The notes beneath the pieces were generated by a model. The model did no database searches and was not told the DNA's origin. It saw only the letters and a list, made by a program, of their open reading frames with translations. The position numbers were made by a program, and so were the translations under genes. From NCBI GenBank assembly GCA_963799815.1, contig CAWCYG010000004.1, forward strand, positions 682,001 through 746,000: a stretch of 64,000 bases of DNA, read 5' to 3'. Positions 26,313 through 34,519 of the stretch are shown piece by piece (the stretch's first letter is position 1; every line of letters starts with the position of its first letter). The stretch is from JBDTSW01 sp963799815 (GTDB taxonomy: Bacteria; Actinomycetota; Thermoleophilia; Solirubrobacterales; 70-9).

Positions 26313-26992
26313 CGTTCGCTCGCCTCGCGCAGGCGCTCAGCCAGGGCGTCGATCTCGGCCGCACGGAGCTTGTGCGAGACCCGGTTAGCGACGAGACGAG
26401 CCGTGCATTCCGCGATCTCCTCACGGACCTCGAGGCCGTTTTCGGCAAGCGTTCGGCCGGTGTCCACAAGGTCGACGATCCCGTCCGCCAGTCCGACCAA
26501 GGGTGCGAGCTCGACCGAGCCCTTGACCTCGATCACCTCGACCTGACGCCCCGTCTCCTCGAAATGGCGCTCGGCGATGCGCGGATACTTGGTCGCGATC
26601 CGCACCGTGCCGAGACGCCGCTGGGCCTCCGCGAGTCGGTTGTCGCCGGCCGGCCCGGCGAGGACCATGCGGCACGTGCCGAAGCGCAGGTCCAGGAGCT
26701 CGTAGACCACACGGTCGCTTTGCTCGAGCAACACGTCCTTGCCGGTGACGCCCAGGTCGGCGGCGCCTGCCTCAACGTATGTGGGAACGTCGGAGGGCCG
26801 CATCGTGATCAGCACAAGATCCCCGGTCACGAAGGTCATGGAACGCGTGTCTCCGCGGGCCTCGGATGTGTCGGTGCCGAGCCGGTCGAGGAGGTCGAGC
26901 GTGCCCTCGAACAGCGCTCCGCGCGGCACGGCGAGCTTGACCCTCCCGGCGGCGCTCGCGTCGAGGCCCGATGATGCGCCTGCCCGCATCAT
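26309..26992 (-). CDS. hisG: ATP phosphoribosyltransferase, short form
   Basis: First committed step of histidine synthesis: joins ATP and PRPP. It has 227 residues and lacks the C-terminal histidine-sensing domain of the long form, fitting the HisGS type that needs HisZ. Motifs: VKLAVPRGALFEGTLDLL, ITMRPSDVPTYVEAGAADLG, TGKDVLLEQ and the PRPP loop GIVDLVDTGRTLAENGL. It overlaps hisZ as ATGA, so the two subunits are made together. Confidence 0.95.
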   Translation of the reverse strand: MMRAGASSGLDASAAGRVKLAVPRGALFEGTLDLLDRLGTDTSEARGDTRSMTFVTGDLVLITMRPSDVPTYVEAGAADLGVTGKDVLLEQSDRVVYELLDLRFGTCRMVLAGPAGDNRLAEAQRRLGTVRIATKYPRIAERHFEETGRQVEVIEVKGSVELAPLVGLADGIVDLVDTGRTLAENGLEVREEIAECTARLVANRVSHKLRAAEIDALAERLREASER

Positions 26993-27990
26993 TCTCTCGC
27001 TCCTTCGGCAGCGGCGATGCGTTCCTCCTCCGCCTGGGCGATGTGCAGCCGCTCCACGTGGAGCGCGAAGCCGGCGGCCGGGAGTGGGCGGCCGAACTGG
27101 CCCATGAGCTCGTCGTAGCGGCCACCACCGCCCAGCACGTGCCCCACCGCCGGGTCGTAGACCTCCACGATCGCCCCCGTGTAGTAGCCGAGATCCCTGA
27201 GCAGCCCAAGATCGAGCGAGACGCGATCGGCCACTCCTCGCCCCTGCAGTGCCTCCAGCGTCGACGCGAGCCGGGCGCTAGCCCGCTCGACGGCGTCACC
27301 ACCGAGCTCGTGGGCGGCCGCAAGCACCTCGGGGCCCCCGCGCAGGTTCGGCAGCCGCAAGAGCGTCTCGCGCTCGCGGGAGCCGAGCTCGAGCTGGTCG
27401 ACCAGGGCCTCCAGCCCCACCAGGTCGTGCGCGGCAAGCCGACCGGTGATCCGCTCACGCACCTCACCCGCGACGCCGAGCTCGTCGAGCAGCTGCCGGT
27501 AGAGCTCGGCGTCGCCGAGCCCGATCACCGCCCGGGTGAGCCCGGCGGCGTCAAGCGCCTCGCTCAGGATCTCGATCACCTCGGCGGTGCCCTCACGGGT
27601 ATCCCCGCCGATCAACTCCAAGCCGGCCTGCATGAACTCCCGCATCTGCCCGCGCTGGGGCCGGACCGCGCGGTAGGCGTTTCCGACGTAGAAGAGCCGG
27701 AAGGGAGGGTCGCTCGCGGCAAAGCGGTTGGCCACCAGGCGGGCGATCGGGATCGTCATGTCGGTGCGCATCGCGAGGAGCTCGCCGCGCTCATCGAAGA
27801 ACCGGTAGGCGGCCGGAGCGCCGCGCTCGTCGCCGTGAGCGAGGACGTCCGCGTATTCGATCGTCGGGGTGGACACCTCCCCGTATCCGTAGCGCTGGAA
27901 GACCTCGCACAGGGCCGCCACGAGCGCTCGCAGCTCGCGCATCTCGTCGGGCAGAATGTCCCTGGTTCCAGGGGGAATCGGGTGCGTCAT
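26989..27990 (-). CDS. hisZ: ATP phosphoribosyltransferase regulatory subunit HisZ
   Basis: HisRS-like protein without tRNA-binding parts that partners short HisG. The class II synthetase fold is seen in PPGTRDILPDEM, ISTPTIEYAD-like VSTPTIEYADVL, MRTDMTIPIARLVANRF, FRLFYVGNAYRAVRPQRGQ and the C-terminal YYTGAIVEVY with GGGGRYDELMGQFG. It has 333 residues, shorter than a true HisRS (about 420) and without its anticodon-binding domain. The adjacent hisG supports HisZ rather than HisS. A 54-base gap separates it from murA upstream. Confidence 0.93.
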   Translation of the reverse strand: MTHPIPPGTRDILPDEMRELRALVAALCEVFQRYGYGEVSTPTIEYADVLAHGDERGAPAAYRFFDERGELLAMRTDMTIPIARLVANRFAASDPPFRLFYVGNAYRAVRPQRGQMREFMQAGLELIGGDTREGTAEVIEILSEALDAAGLTRAVIGLGDAELYRQLLDELGVAGEVRERITGRLAAHDLVGLEALVDQLELGSRERETLLRLPNLRGGPEVLAAAHELGGDAVERASARLASTLEALQGRGVADRVSLDLGLLRDLGYYTGAIVEVYDPAVGHVLGGGGRYDELMGQFGRPLPAAGFALHVERLHIAQAEEERIAAAEGARE

Positions 27991-28044
27991 GGCCTCACGG
28001 CCTTTTGCGGCCGGATGCGGAGGGTAGGGATCGCCGGGAGCGCG

Positions 28045-29343
28045 CTACGCAGGGACGCGCTCAGTCGAAACGCGCTCGATCTGGGCCCCGAGATCGCGCA
28101 GGCGGAGGTCGATCCGCTCGTACCCGCGGTCGATCTGCGCGATGTTCCCGATCTCCGACGTCCCCTCTGCGCACAGGGCCGCGATGAGCATGGCCATTCC
28201 CGCCCGGATGTCGGGGCTCTCGAGGCGCTCACCGTGAAGCCGGCTCGGACCGCTCACGATCGCCCGGTGGGGATCGCAGAGCGTGATCCGAGCGCCCATT
28301 GCGACGAGCTTGTCGACGAAGAACAAGCGGTTCTCGAACATCTTCTCGAAGATGAGGATGGTGCCCCGGGCCTGCGTGGCCACGGCCAGGGCGATCGAAG
28401 TCAGATCCGCCGGAAACGCGGGCCAGGGACCATCGTCGATCTTCGGGATCGCGTCGCCGACGTCGTCTTGGATCCGCAGCTCCTGTCCCGGGGCCACCAG
28501 TAGGTCCGCACCGTCGATCACGGTCTCGAGACCGAGGCGGCGGAAGTGGCGGCGGACGCCGAGCAGGTCGCCGGGCTCGATCTCGCGGATGCGCAGTTCC
28601 CCGCCGGTGACAGCTGCGAGCGCCGTGAACGAGGCCGCCTCGATGTGATCCGGGCAGACTCGGTGCGTGGCCCCGCCGAGCGTCTCGCGGCCGTGCACCG
28701 TCATCACGTTGGAGCCGATGCCGTCGATGCTCGCGCCCATCTTCACCAAGAGCCGCGCCAGGTCCTGGACGTGCGGCTCGCAGGCAGCGTTGCCGATCGT
28801 CGTCGGCCCCGGGGTGAGCGCCGCCGCGAGCAGCGCGTTCTCGGTCGCCATCACTGACGGCTCGTCCATGAAGATGCGGCAAGGGCGCAGGCCGGCGCCG
28901 GAATTGATCTCGATCCAGCGGTCGGCGGAGACCTCGGCGCCCATGTCGATGAAGGCGTCGAGATGCGGATCGAGGCGGCGACGCCCGATCGTGTCGCCAC
29001 CCGGCGGCGGCATGCGAGCCTCCCCGAAGCGCGCCAGCAATGGGCCCGCCAGCAGGAAGGAGGCACGGATGCGGGCCGCCAGGGCCTCGTCGAGGGCGAC
29101 CTCCCCCACCTGATCCGCCTGCAGCGTCAGGTTGTGCCCGCTCCCCCACTCCGCCCGCACGCCCAGGCTCTCGAGCAGAGCTATCTGCGTCTCGACGTCG
29201 CGGATCCGCGGCACGTTCGAGAGCTGGATCTCCTCGGAGGTGAGCAGGCAGGCGGCGAGGATCGGAAGCGCGGCGTTCTTGTTGCCGGCCACGGTGATCT
29301 CGCCCTGCAGTGGGGCTCTGCCCTGGATCACGAACTTCTCCAT
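28045..29343 (-). CDS. murA: UDP-N-acetylglucosamine 1-carboxyvinyltransferase with Asp at the fosfomycin-target site
   Basis: First committed peptidoglycan step: transfers enolpyruvate from PEP to UDP-GlcNAc. It has 432 residues with the N-terminal GRAPLQGEITVAGNKNAALP, the repeated inside-out barrel, and AEGTSEIGNIAQIDRGYE near the end. The active-site loop reads PPPGGDTIGRRRLD: residue 117 is Asp where most MurA enzymes have the Cys that fosfomycin alkylates. The same change is known in Mycobacterium tuberculosis and chlamydial MurA and gives natural fosfomycin insensitivity. It heads the minus-strand run into hisZ, with a 54-base gap that holds no convincing terminator. Confidence 0.95.
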   Translation of the reverse strand: MEKFVIQGRAPLQGEITVAGNKNAALPILAACLLTSEEIQLSNVPRIRDVETQIALLESLGVRAEWGSGHNLTLQADQVGEVALDEALAARIRASFLLAGPLLARFGEARMPPPGGDTIGRRRLDPHLDAFIDMGAEVSADRWIEINSGAGLRPCRIFMDEPSVMATENALLAAALTPGPTTIGNAACEPHVQDLARLLVKMGASIDGIGSNVMTVHGRETLGGATHRVCPDHIEAASFTALAAVTGGELRIREIEPGDLLGVRRHFRRLGLETVIDGADLLVAPGQELRIQDDVGDAIPKIDDGPWPAFPADLTSIALAVATQARGTILIFEKMFENRLFFVDKLVAMGARITLCDPHRAIVSGPSRLHGERLESPDIRAGMAMLIAALCAEGTSEIGNIAQIDRGYERIDLRLRDLGAQIERVSTERVPA

Positions 29344-29369
29344 GGGGTGGCTAGGGTAGTCGAGGATCT

Positions 29370-29948
29370 ATGCCTGAGCCGACGCGCGAAGACGCCTGGG
29401 AGCTTGTCTGCGAGTGGGTGCAGTCGGAGTCGCTGCGCAAGCACCTGCTCGGGGTCGAGGCGGGCATGGTTGCCTATGCCGGCAAGCTCGGCGGCGAGGA
29501 GGAGCGCTGGGCGATTACGGGCCTCGTCCACGACCTCGACTACGAGCGCTACCCGGACCTCGAGACCGGCCACCCCCGCTACGCGCTCAAGGCGCTCTCC
29601 GAGCAGGGGTACCCGCAGGACGTGATCGATGCCGTTGCCGGGCACGCCGAGTTCATGGGCGTCCCACGCGAGACGGACATGGCGAAGGCGCTCTACGCCG
29701 TGGACGAACTCTCTGGGTTCATCGCTGCGTGCGCGCTCGTGCGACCCACCGGGATTGAGGGCATGAAGCCGAAGTCGGTCAAAAAGAAGCTGAAGCAGCC
29801 GTCGTTCGCGGCAGGGGTGAACCGCGAGGAGGTGGTGCGCGGAGCGAGGGAGCTCGGGGTTGACTTCGACGAACACGTCGCCTTCTTGATCGACGCCATG
29901 GGCAAGCGCGCGCCGGAGCTCGGTCTCGAGCCACGCGAAGCGGCATGA
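29370..29948 (+). CDS. HD-domain hydrolase family protein
   Basis: A 192-residue protein of the HD superfamily of metal-dependent phosphohydrolases. Likely metal ligands are His25 (RKHLLGVE), the His54-Asp55 pair in GLVHDLDYERYP, His68 in ETGHPRYAL and His92 in AGHAEF. The pattern resembles the short bacterial HDIG-like hydrolases that act on nucleotides, but substrate cannot be given. It is divergent from murA with 26 bases between. Its stop overlaps the next gene start by 4 bases, so the two form an operon. Confidence 0.85.
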   Translation: MPEPTREDAWELVCEWVQSESLRKHLLGVEAGMVAYAGKLGGEEERWAITGLVHDLDYERYPDLETGHPRYALKALSEQGYPQDVIDAVAGHAEFMGVPRETDMAKALYAVDELSGFIAACALVRPTGIEGMKPKSVKKKLKQPSFAAGVNREEVVRGARELGVDFDEHVAFLIDAMGKRAPELGLEPREAA

Positions 29949-30976
29949 AGGCCCGTTGGAAGCTGCTGCTCGGCCTCCTGGTCGTGCTCGCGGCGCTGCT
30001 CGCGCTCAACACAATCGTGTTGAACCAGCAGACAAAGGATGCCGAGGTAACCGTCGACGGCGCGGAGATTCTGAGCCTCCCGGGCGGCGAGGTCCAAGTG
30101 CTGGAGGAGCCGGCTCGGACCGACGAACCAGGCGCCCCGATCGTGCTGATCCACTGCTACCTGTGCTCGATGCGGTGGTGGGACGAGCTCACCCCGCTGC
30201 TCGCCCGGGGGCATCGGGTCATCCGCATCGACCTGCTGGGCCACGGGGGCTCCGAGAAGCCATCGAGTGGATATGAGATCGAAGACCAGGCGCAACTGGT
30301 CGCGGGTGCCCTCGCAGAGCTGGACGTTCAGGGAGCGGTCGTCGCGGGGCAGTCCATGGGCGCGTCGGTCGCGGTCGCACTGGCTGAGCAGTCAAGCCAG
30401 CTGGTCGACCGCGTGGTCGACATCTCGCTGGCGCCGGGCAACGACTCGAGCGAGGTGCCGTTCCTCGCGCGCCTCGGGTACGTGCCGGTGCTCGGTCAGG
30501 CGATGTACCGCCTCACCCCGGACTTCGCGATCCGGGACGGGTTCGCCGACGCGTTCGCGCCCGGGTTCGAGGTGCCCGCGCGCTTCGAGGACGTGATCGT
30601 CTCCGACTTCCGGGCGATGACGTACACCGCCTTCAAGGAGTACCCGGAGGCGCTTGAGGACTATCGCGACCGCGCGCCGCTCGATGCGCGCATGCGCCAG
30701 GCGGCAGTGCCGCTCATGGTGATCCTCGGCGAGGAGGACCAGGTGGTCGACCCGGAGGAGGCGGCCGCCGGCTTCGAGGACGTGCCCGGCGTGCGAATCA
30801 GCACCCTGAAGGGGGTCGGCCACACACCGCAGATCGAGGCACCGGAGGAGACGGCGGCGCTGATCGAGGAGTTCGCGAGGGACGCGGGGGATGAGTTCAC
30901 GGGGCGGCGGCAGGGACGGCAGGGACGAGAGACAGGCAGTGAAGGCGGCGACAAGCAGGGTGAGGGTTCGGGCTAA
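29945..30976 (+). CDS. Alpha/beta hydrolase with N-terminal membrane anchor
   Basis: A 343-residue alpha/beta hydrolase. An N-terminal hydrophobic helix (KLLLGLLVVLAALLALNTIV, residues 6-25) should anchor or export it. The catalytic serine is Ser137 in AGQSMGAS. The acid is probably in EEDQVVDPEE and the histidine in GVGHTPQIEAPE. An IHCYLCSMRWWDEL segment precedes the oxyanion region and carries two Cys. The C-terminus is a Gly/Arg-rich tail. Substrate is unknown. It is translationally coupled to the HD gene upstream. Confidence 0.87.
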   Translation: MKARWKLLLGLLVVLAALLALNTIVLNQQTKDAEVTVDGAEILSLPGGEVQVLEEPARTDEPGAPIVLIHCYLCSMRWWDELTPLLARGHRVIRIDLLGHGGSEKPSSGYEIEDQAQLVAGALAELDVQGAVVAGQSMGASVAVALAEQSSQLVDRVVDISLAPGNDSSEVPFLARLGYVPVLGQAMYRLTPDFAIRDGFADAFAPGFEVPARFEDVIVSDFRAMTYTAFKEYPEALEDYRDRAPLDARMRQAAVPLMVILGEEDQVVDPEEAAAGFEDVPGVRISTLKGVGHTPQIEAPEETAALIEEFARDAGDEFTGRRQGRQGRETGSEGGDKQGEGSG

Positions 30977-30980
30977 CCCC

Positions 30981-31310
30981 CTACCGCCAGCGGCCGCCCG
31001 CCTGCGCCCACTCGCGCAGGTGGGCGACCGAGCAGAAGCCGTCGGGAATGCGGTGCTCGCCGCGGTGGCGGAAGAGCAGGACGCGGACGTCGGTCAGTGC
31101 CTCGCCGCAGTGCGCGCACTCGCTGAGCTCACCGTCGAGCGCAGCGGGCTCGTCGTAGGCACCCGCGCCCCAGTGGGGGCCCTGAATCGCCCAGGGAACC
31201 ACGTGCTCGAGACGACAGAAGACAGCGCGGCGCTCGCCCGCGGGCTCGAACGCGCGAAAGCCGTCGTCGGCCTCCACAGGCGTACCGCACCAATCGCAAG
31301 AGTCGCTCAT
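30981..31310 (-). CDS. Small protein with duplicated C-x2-C...F-C-x3-H zinc motifs
   Basis: A 109-residue protein built of two similar halves. Half one has CDWC (residues 5-8) and VFCRLEH (C32, H36). Half two has CAHC (65-68) and FCSVAH (C93, H97). The repeated C-x2-C...F-C-x3-H pattern suggests two treble-clef or ribbon zinc sites from an internal duplication. No named family is recognised. It converges with the hydrolase gene and diverges from the dehydrogenase gene at 31335 with 24 bases between. A role in metal sensing, protein binding or nucleic-acid binding is open. Confidence 0.75.
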   Translation of the reverse strand: MSDSCDWCGTPVEADDGFRAFEPAGERRAVFCRLEHVVPWAIQGPHWGAGAYDEPAALDGELSECAHCGEALTDVRVLLFRHRGEHRIPDGFCSVAHLREWAQAGGRWR

Positions 31311-31334
31311 GCCTGTGTGGGGTAGCTACGGCCC

Positions 31335-32450
31335 ATGGCGCAGGTGAGAATAGTCGCGCTTGACGGTGATCAGACCGGTCAGGAGCTGCTCGAGCAGTCG
31401 CTGCGTGTGCTCGACCCGGACGTGCTTGGCCTCGACCTCGAGGTGGAACGGTTCGATCTTTCGCTCGAAGGCCGCCGGGACACCAAGAACGAGGTGGTCG
31501 AGAAGGCGGCCGCCGCGATGCGCGAAAGCGGCCTGGGGATCAAGGCGGCAACGATCACGCCCGAGGGCGCCGATGACGTGGGCAGCCCCAACCGGATCCT
31601 GCGCGAGGAGATCGACGGCAAGGTCATCGTTCGCACCGGTCGGCGGATCCCCGGCGTAACGCCCGTGGCTGGGGTGCACAACCCGATCGCGGTCTGCCGC
31701 ATGGCCGTTGGCGATGCCTACGGCGCCGAGCAGTGGCGCGAGCAGGTCGAGGGCGACGAGCTCGCCCACCGAACCGAGACGATTCGCCGGTCGGACTGCC
31801 AGGCGGTGTCCGAGTTCGCCTTCCGGGAGGCGGAGCGCATCGGCGCGCGCGTCTACGGCGGGCCGAAGTGGACCGTGTCCCCGATCTACGAGGGGATGCT
31901 GAAGGAGGAGATGGATGCCGCAGCCGAGCGCCATCCGGACGTCACCTATGAGCCGGTGCTGATCGACGCCACCCTCGCCGGCCTCGTGACCGGCGCAGCC
32001 AGCGAGTCGCTCGCGATCCCGTGCCTGAATCGCGACGGTGACCTGCTCTCGGACCTCGTCCTGCCCCTGTTCGGCTCGATCGCCGGCGCCGAGTCGGTCC
32101 TGCTGGGGCTGGATTCCGACCTCCGCACCACCGTCGCTATGGCCGAGGCGCCGCATGGAACGGCGCCGGCACTCGAGGGCAAGGACATCGCGAACCCGAT
32201 GGCGATGATCCTCGCGACCGGGGCACTCCTGCATTACGCCGGCGACGCGCTCGCGAACGCCGACGAGGTGGATCCTGAGACGGACAAGCAGTCCGAGCTG
32301 GCCTCCCGTGCCATCTACGAGTCCGTGCTCGAGACGACCGCGGCGGGCACGCGGACCCCTGATCTCGGCGGCCATGCCTCCACCACCGAGTTCACGGACG
32401 CCGTGATCGAGCTGATCAGGCGCAAGCTCGAGGTGTGGTCCTCGATGTAG
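31335..32450 (+). CDS. Isocitrate/isopropylmalate dehydrogenase family protein
   Basis: Beta-decarboxylating dehydrogenase homologue, 371 residues. The N-terminal motif reads ALDGDQTGQELLEQ, where IDH/IPMDH usually have GDGIGPE. Substrate-site features are VIVRTGRRIPGV and GGPKWTVSPIYEGMLKEE with the catalytic Lys. The metal region RDGDLLSDL corresponds to the usual FGDILSDE. The NAD(P) loop HGTAPALEGKDIANPMAMI is strongly conserved. A separate true leuB lies at 59445-60533, so this is more likely an isocitrate dehydrogenase or an enzyme for a related hydroxy acid. It lies 54 bases upstream of the livH transporter gene on the same strand. Confidence 0.85.
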   Translation: MAQVRIVALDGDQTGQELLEQSLRVLDPDVLGLDLEVERFDLSLEGRRDTKNEVVEKAAAAMRESGLGIKAATITPEGADDVGSPNRILREEIDGKVIVRTGRRIPGVTPVAGVHNPIAVCRMAVGDAYGAEQWREQVEGDELAHRTETIRRSDCQAVSEFAFREAERIGARVYGGPKWTVSPIYEGMLKEEMDAAAERHPDVTYEPVLIDATLAGLVTGAASESLAIPCLNRDGDLLSDLVLPLFGSIAGAESVLLGLDSDLRTTVAMAEAPHGTAPALEGKDIANPMAMILATGALLHYAGDALANADEVDPETDKQSELASRAIYESVLETTAAGTRTPDLGGHASTTEFTDAVIELIRRKLEVWSSM

Positions 32451-32504
32451 CCAGAGGCCCCCTGGCGGCTTGGGGGACCCGAAAAGGATAGGTTTGCGGC
32501 GGGT

Positions 32505-33518
32505 ATGGAGGCCGGACAGCTGACGGGCCCCGTTGCGGGCCGGACCACGAGCCTGCGGGCGTTCGCCAGCGAGCGTCCGGCTTGGGTCGCGGTCGGTGTG
32601 ATGGTGGTGATCGCGATCGCCCTGATCGCGGCCGACGGCCTTCAGATCTTCGCCCAGCGAACCCTGAACGGGCTCGTCTCGGGCGCGTACTTCGCGCTCG
32701 GGGCGATCGGGCTCACGCTCATCTACGGGATCCTCAAGCTCGTCAACTTCGCTCAGGGCGACTTCCTCACCTTCGGCGCCTACATCGCGTTCGCGTTCAA
32801 CGTCTCTATCGGGATGCCGCTCTTCCTCGCGCTTCTGATCGCGGTGGCAGCGACGGCCGCGCTCGGGGTCGTGCTCGAGCTGATCCTGTTCAAGCCGCTG
32901 CGAAAGCGCAAAGCGGGCGTTCTTCAGCTCGTCTTGGTCACGATCGGCCTCGCGTTCGTGCTCCGCAACCTGATCCAGCTCTTCGCCGGCACCCAGCCGC
33001 GCGCGCTCGACGTGAACGTGACCGACTCGATCTCCTTCCTCGGGCTCACGATTGGGCGCACCGAGCTGATCGTGATCGTGGTCGGCGTCATCGTCGTGGT
33101 CGCTGTCGCGGTGATGCTGCGGGCAACCTCGCTCGGGCGTCAGATGCGGGCTCTCGCGGACAACTTCGATCTTGCCGAGACGACCGGGATCGACACGAAC
33201 AGGGTCGTGATCCTGACCTGGGTCCTGGCGGCTGGCCTCGCCGGCCTCGCCGGCGTCCTCTACGTGGCGGCGGTGGGGCGGCTCTCCCCCAATACCGGGT
33301 TCTTCCTGCTCTTGCCGCTGTTCGCGGCGGTCGTGCTCGGCGGCATCGGCAACGCCTACGGTGCCCTCGCCGGCGGCCTCACGATCGGGCTCGCGCAGGA
33401 GTGGTCGACGATCCCGCTTCAGGATGACCAGTGGAAGGTCGCGGTCAGCTTCCTCGTTTTGATCATCGTCCTGATCGTGCGGCCCGAGGGGATCTTCGGG
33501 AAGGAGCGGACGCTGTGA
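32505..33518 (+). CDS. livH: Branched-chain amino-acid ABC transporter permease (LivH family)
   Basis: Membrane permease of a HAAT-family uptake system, 337 residues with about eight hydrophobic helices. Conserved segments are QRTLNGLVSGAYFALGAIGL, YGILKLVNFAQGDFLTFGAY and FLLLPLFAAVVLGGIGNAYG, the last being the family loop that contacts the ATPase. It precedes livM with a TGATG junction, then livG and livF, in the usual order. Substrate may be leucine, isoleucine and valine or other amides. Family members are broad. Confidence 0.92.
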   Translation: MEAGQLTGPVAGRTTSLRAFASERPAWVAVGVMVVIAIALIAADGLQIFAQRTLNGLVSGAYFALGAIGLTLIYGILKLVNFAQGDFLTFGAYIAFAFNVSIGMPLFLALLIAVAATAALGVVLELILFKPLRKRKAGVLQLVLVTIGLAFVLRNLIQLFAGTQPRALDVNVTDSISFLGLTIGRTELIVIVVGVIVVVAVAVMLRATSLGRQMRALADNFDLAETTGIDTNRVVILTWVLAAGLAGLAGVLYVAAVGRLSPNTGFFLLLPLFAAVVLGGIGNAYGALAGGLTIGLAQEWSTIPLQDDQWKVAVSFLVLIIVLIVRPEGIFGKERTL

Positions 33519-34519
33519 TGGACCTGCCCGTTGCCGCCACGCTCGACTTCCTGACCGCGACGAGCTTCTGGGTCAGCGTGCTCACGATCGCCGGCATCTA
33601 CGGCATCTTCACGCTCGGCCTTCAGCTCAACGTGGGCTACACGGGCGTGCTCAACTTCGGCCAGGCGGGATTCATGGCGCTCGGTGCCTACTCCTCGGTG
33701 ATCCTCGTCGTGGATCTCGACGTCCCGTTCCTGCTCGCGTTGCCACTGGCGATCATCTTCACGATGTTCGTCTCGCTTCTGATCGGTCTCTCCTCGCTGC
33801 GATTGCGTGCCGACTACTTCGCGATCGCGACGATCGCCTTCGCCGAGGTGATCCGCTATGTCGCGCAGAACGCGCGCGGGCTCACCGGCGGCAACCAGGG
33901 GACGATCTCGCTCGAGCTCGACAACGACAAGTTCTTCGTCGACCCCTTCTACCTCGAGGCGGACCCCTGGGTGACCGACAACCTCCTCTCCCCGCTCGGG
34001 CTCGACGGCCCCGACTGGCAGGGGCTGCCGCTGTTCTTGATCGTCTGGATCACCCTGCTCGTTCTCACCTTCGGGCTGCGCAGCCTGATCCGCACTCCCT
34101 GGGGCCGGGTGCTGCGCGCGGTCCGCGAGGACGAGGACGCGGCCCGCGCCCTCGGCAAGAACGCGTTCTCCTACAAGCTGCAGTCACTGGCGATCGCCGC
34201 CGGCCTGGGAGCGCTCTCCGGGTGGTTCATCGCGCTGCAGCTCGAGTCGGTCAGCCAGGAGACCTTTCAGCCGCTGTTCACGTTCATCGGATACGCGATC
34301 CTGGTGCTGGGCGGGCTCGCGAGCTTCCCCGGGGTGATCGCGGGCTCGATCATCATGTGGACCCTGTTGGAGGGGATGCGGTTCGCCGAGCTGCCGCTGA
34401 GCGATGACAAGATCGCTGCGCTGCGCTTCATCTTCGTCGGCCTGGTGCTGATCCTGCTGGTGGTGTTCAGGCCACAGGGAGTGTTCGGAAAGCGGGAGGA
34501 GATGGTGCTCGGTGAATGA
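33518..34519 (+). CDS. livM: Branched-chain amino-acid ABC transporter permease (LivM family)
   Basis: Second permease, 333 residues from the ATG at 33518 (MDLPVAATLDF), which shares bases with the livH stop. A GTG one codon earlier is possible. Motifs: LNVGYTGVLNFGQAGFMALG, LRLRADYFAIATIAFAEVIR, GRVLRAVREDEDAARALGKN (the coupling region for the ATPase) and the hydrophobic C-terminal helices. It overlaps livG by 8 bases. Confidence 0.92.
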   Translation: MDLPVAATLDFLTATSFWVSVLTIAGIYGIFTLGLQLNVGYTGVLNFGQAGFMALGAYSSVILVVDLDVPFLLALPLAIIFTMFVSLLIGLSSLRLRADYFAIATIAFAEVIRYVAQNARGLTGGNQGTISLELDNDKFFVDPFYLEADPWVTDNLLSPLGLDGPDWQGLPLFLIVWITLLVLTFGLRSLIRTPWGRVLRAVREDEDAARALGKNAFSYKLQSLAIAAGLGALSGWFIALQLESVSQETFQPLFTFIGYAILVLGGLASFPGVIAGSIIMWTLLEGMRFAELPLSDDKIAALRFIFVGLVLILLVVFRPQGVFGKREEMVLGE

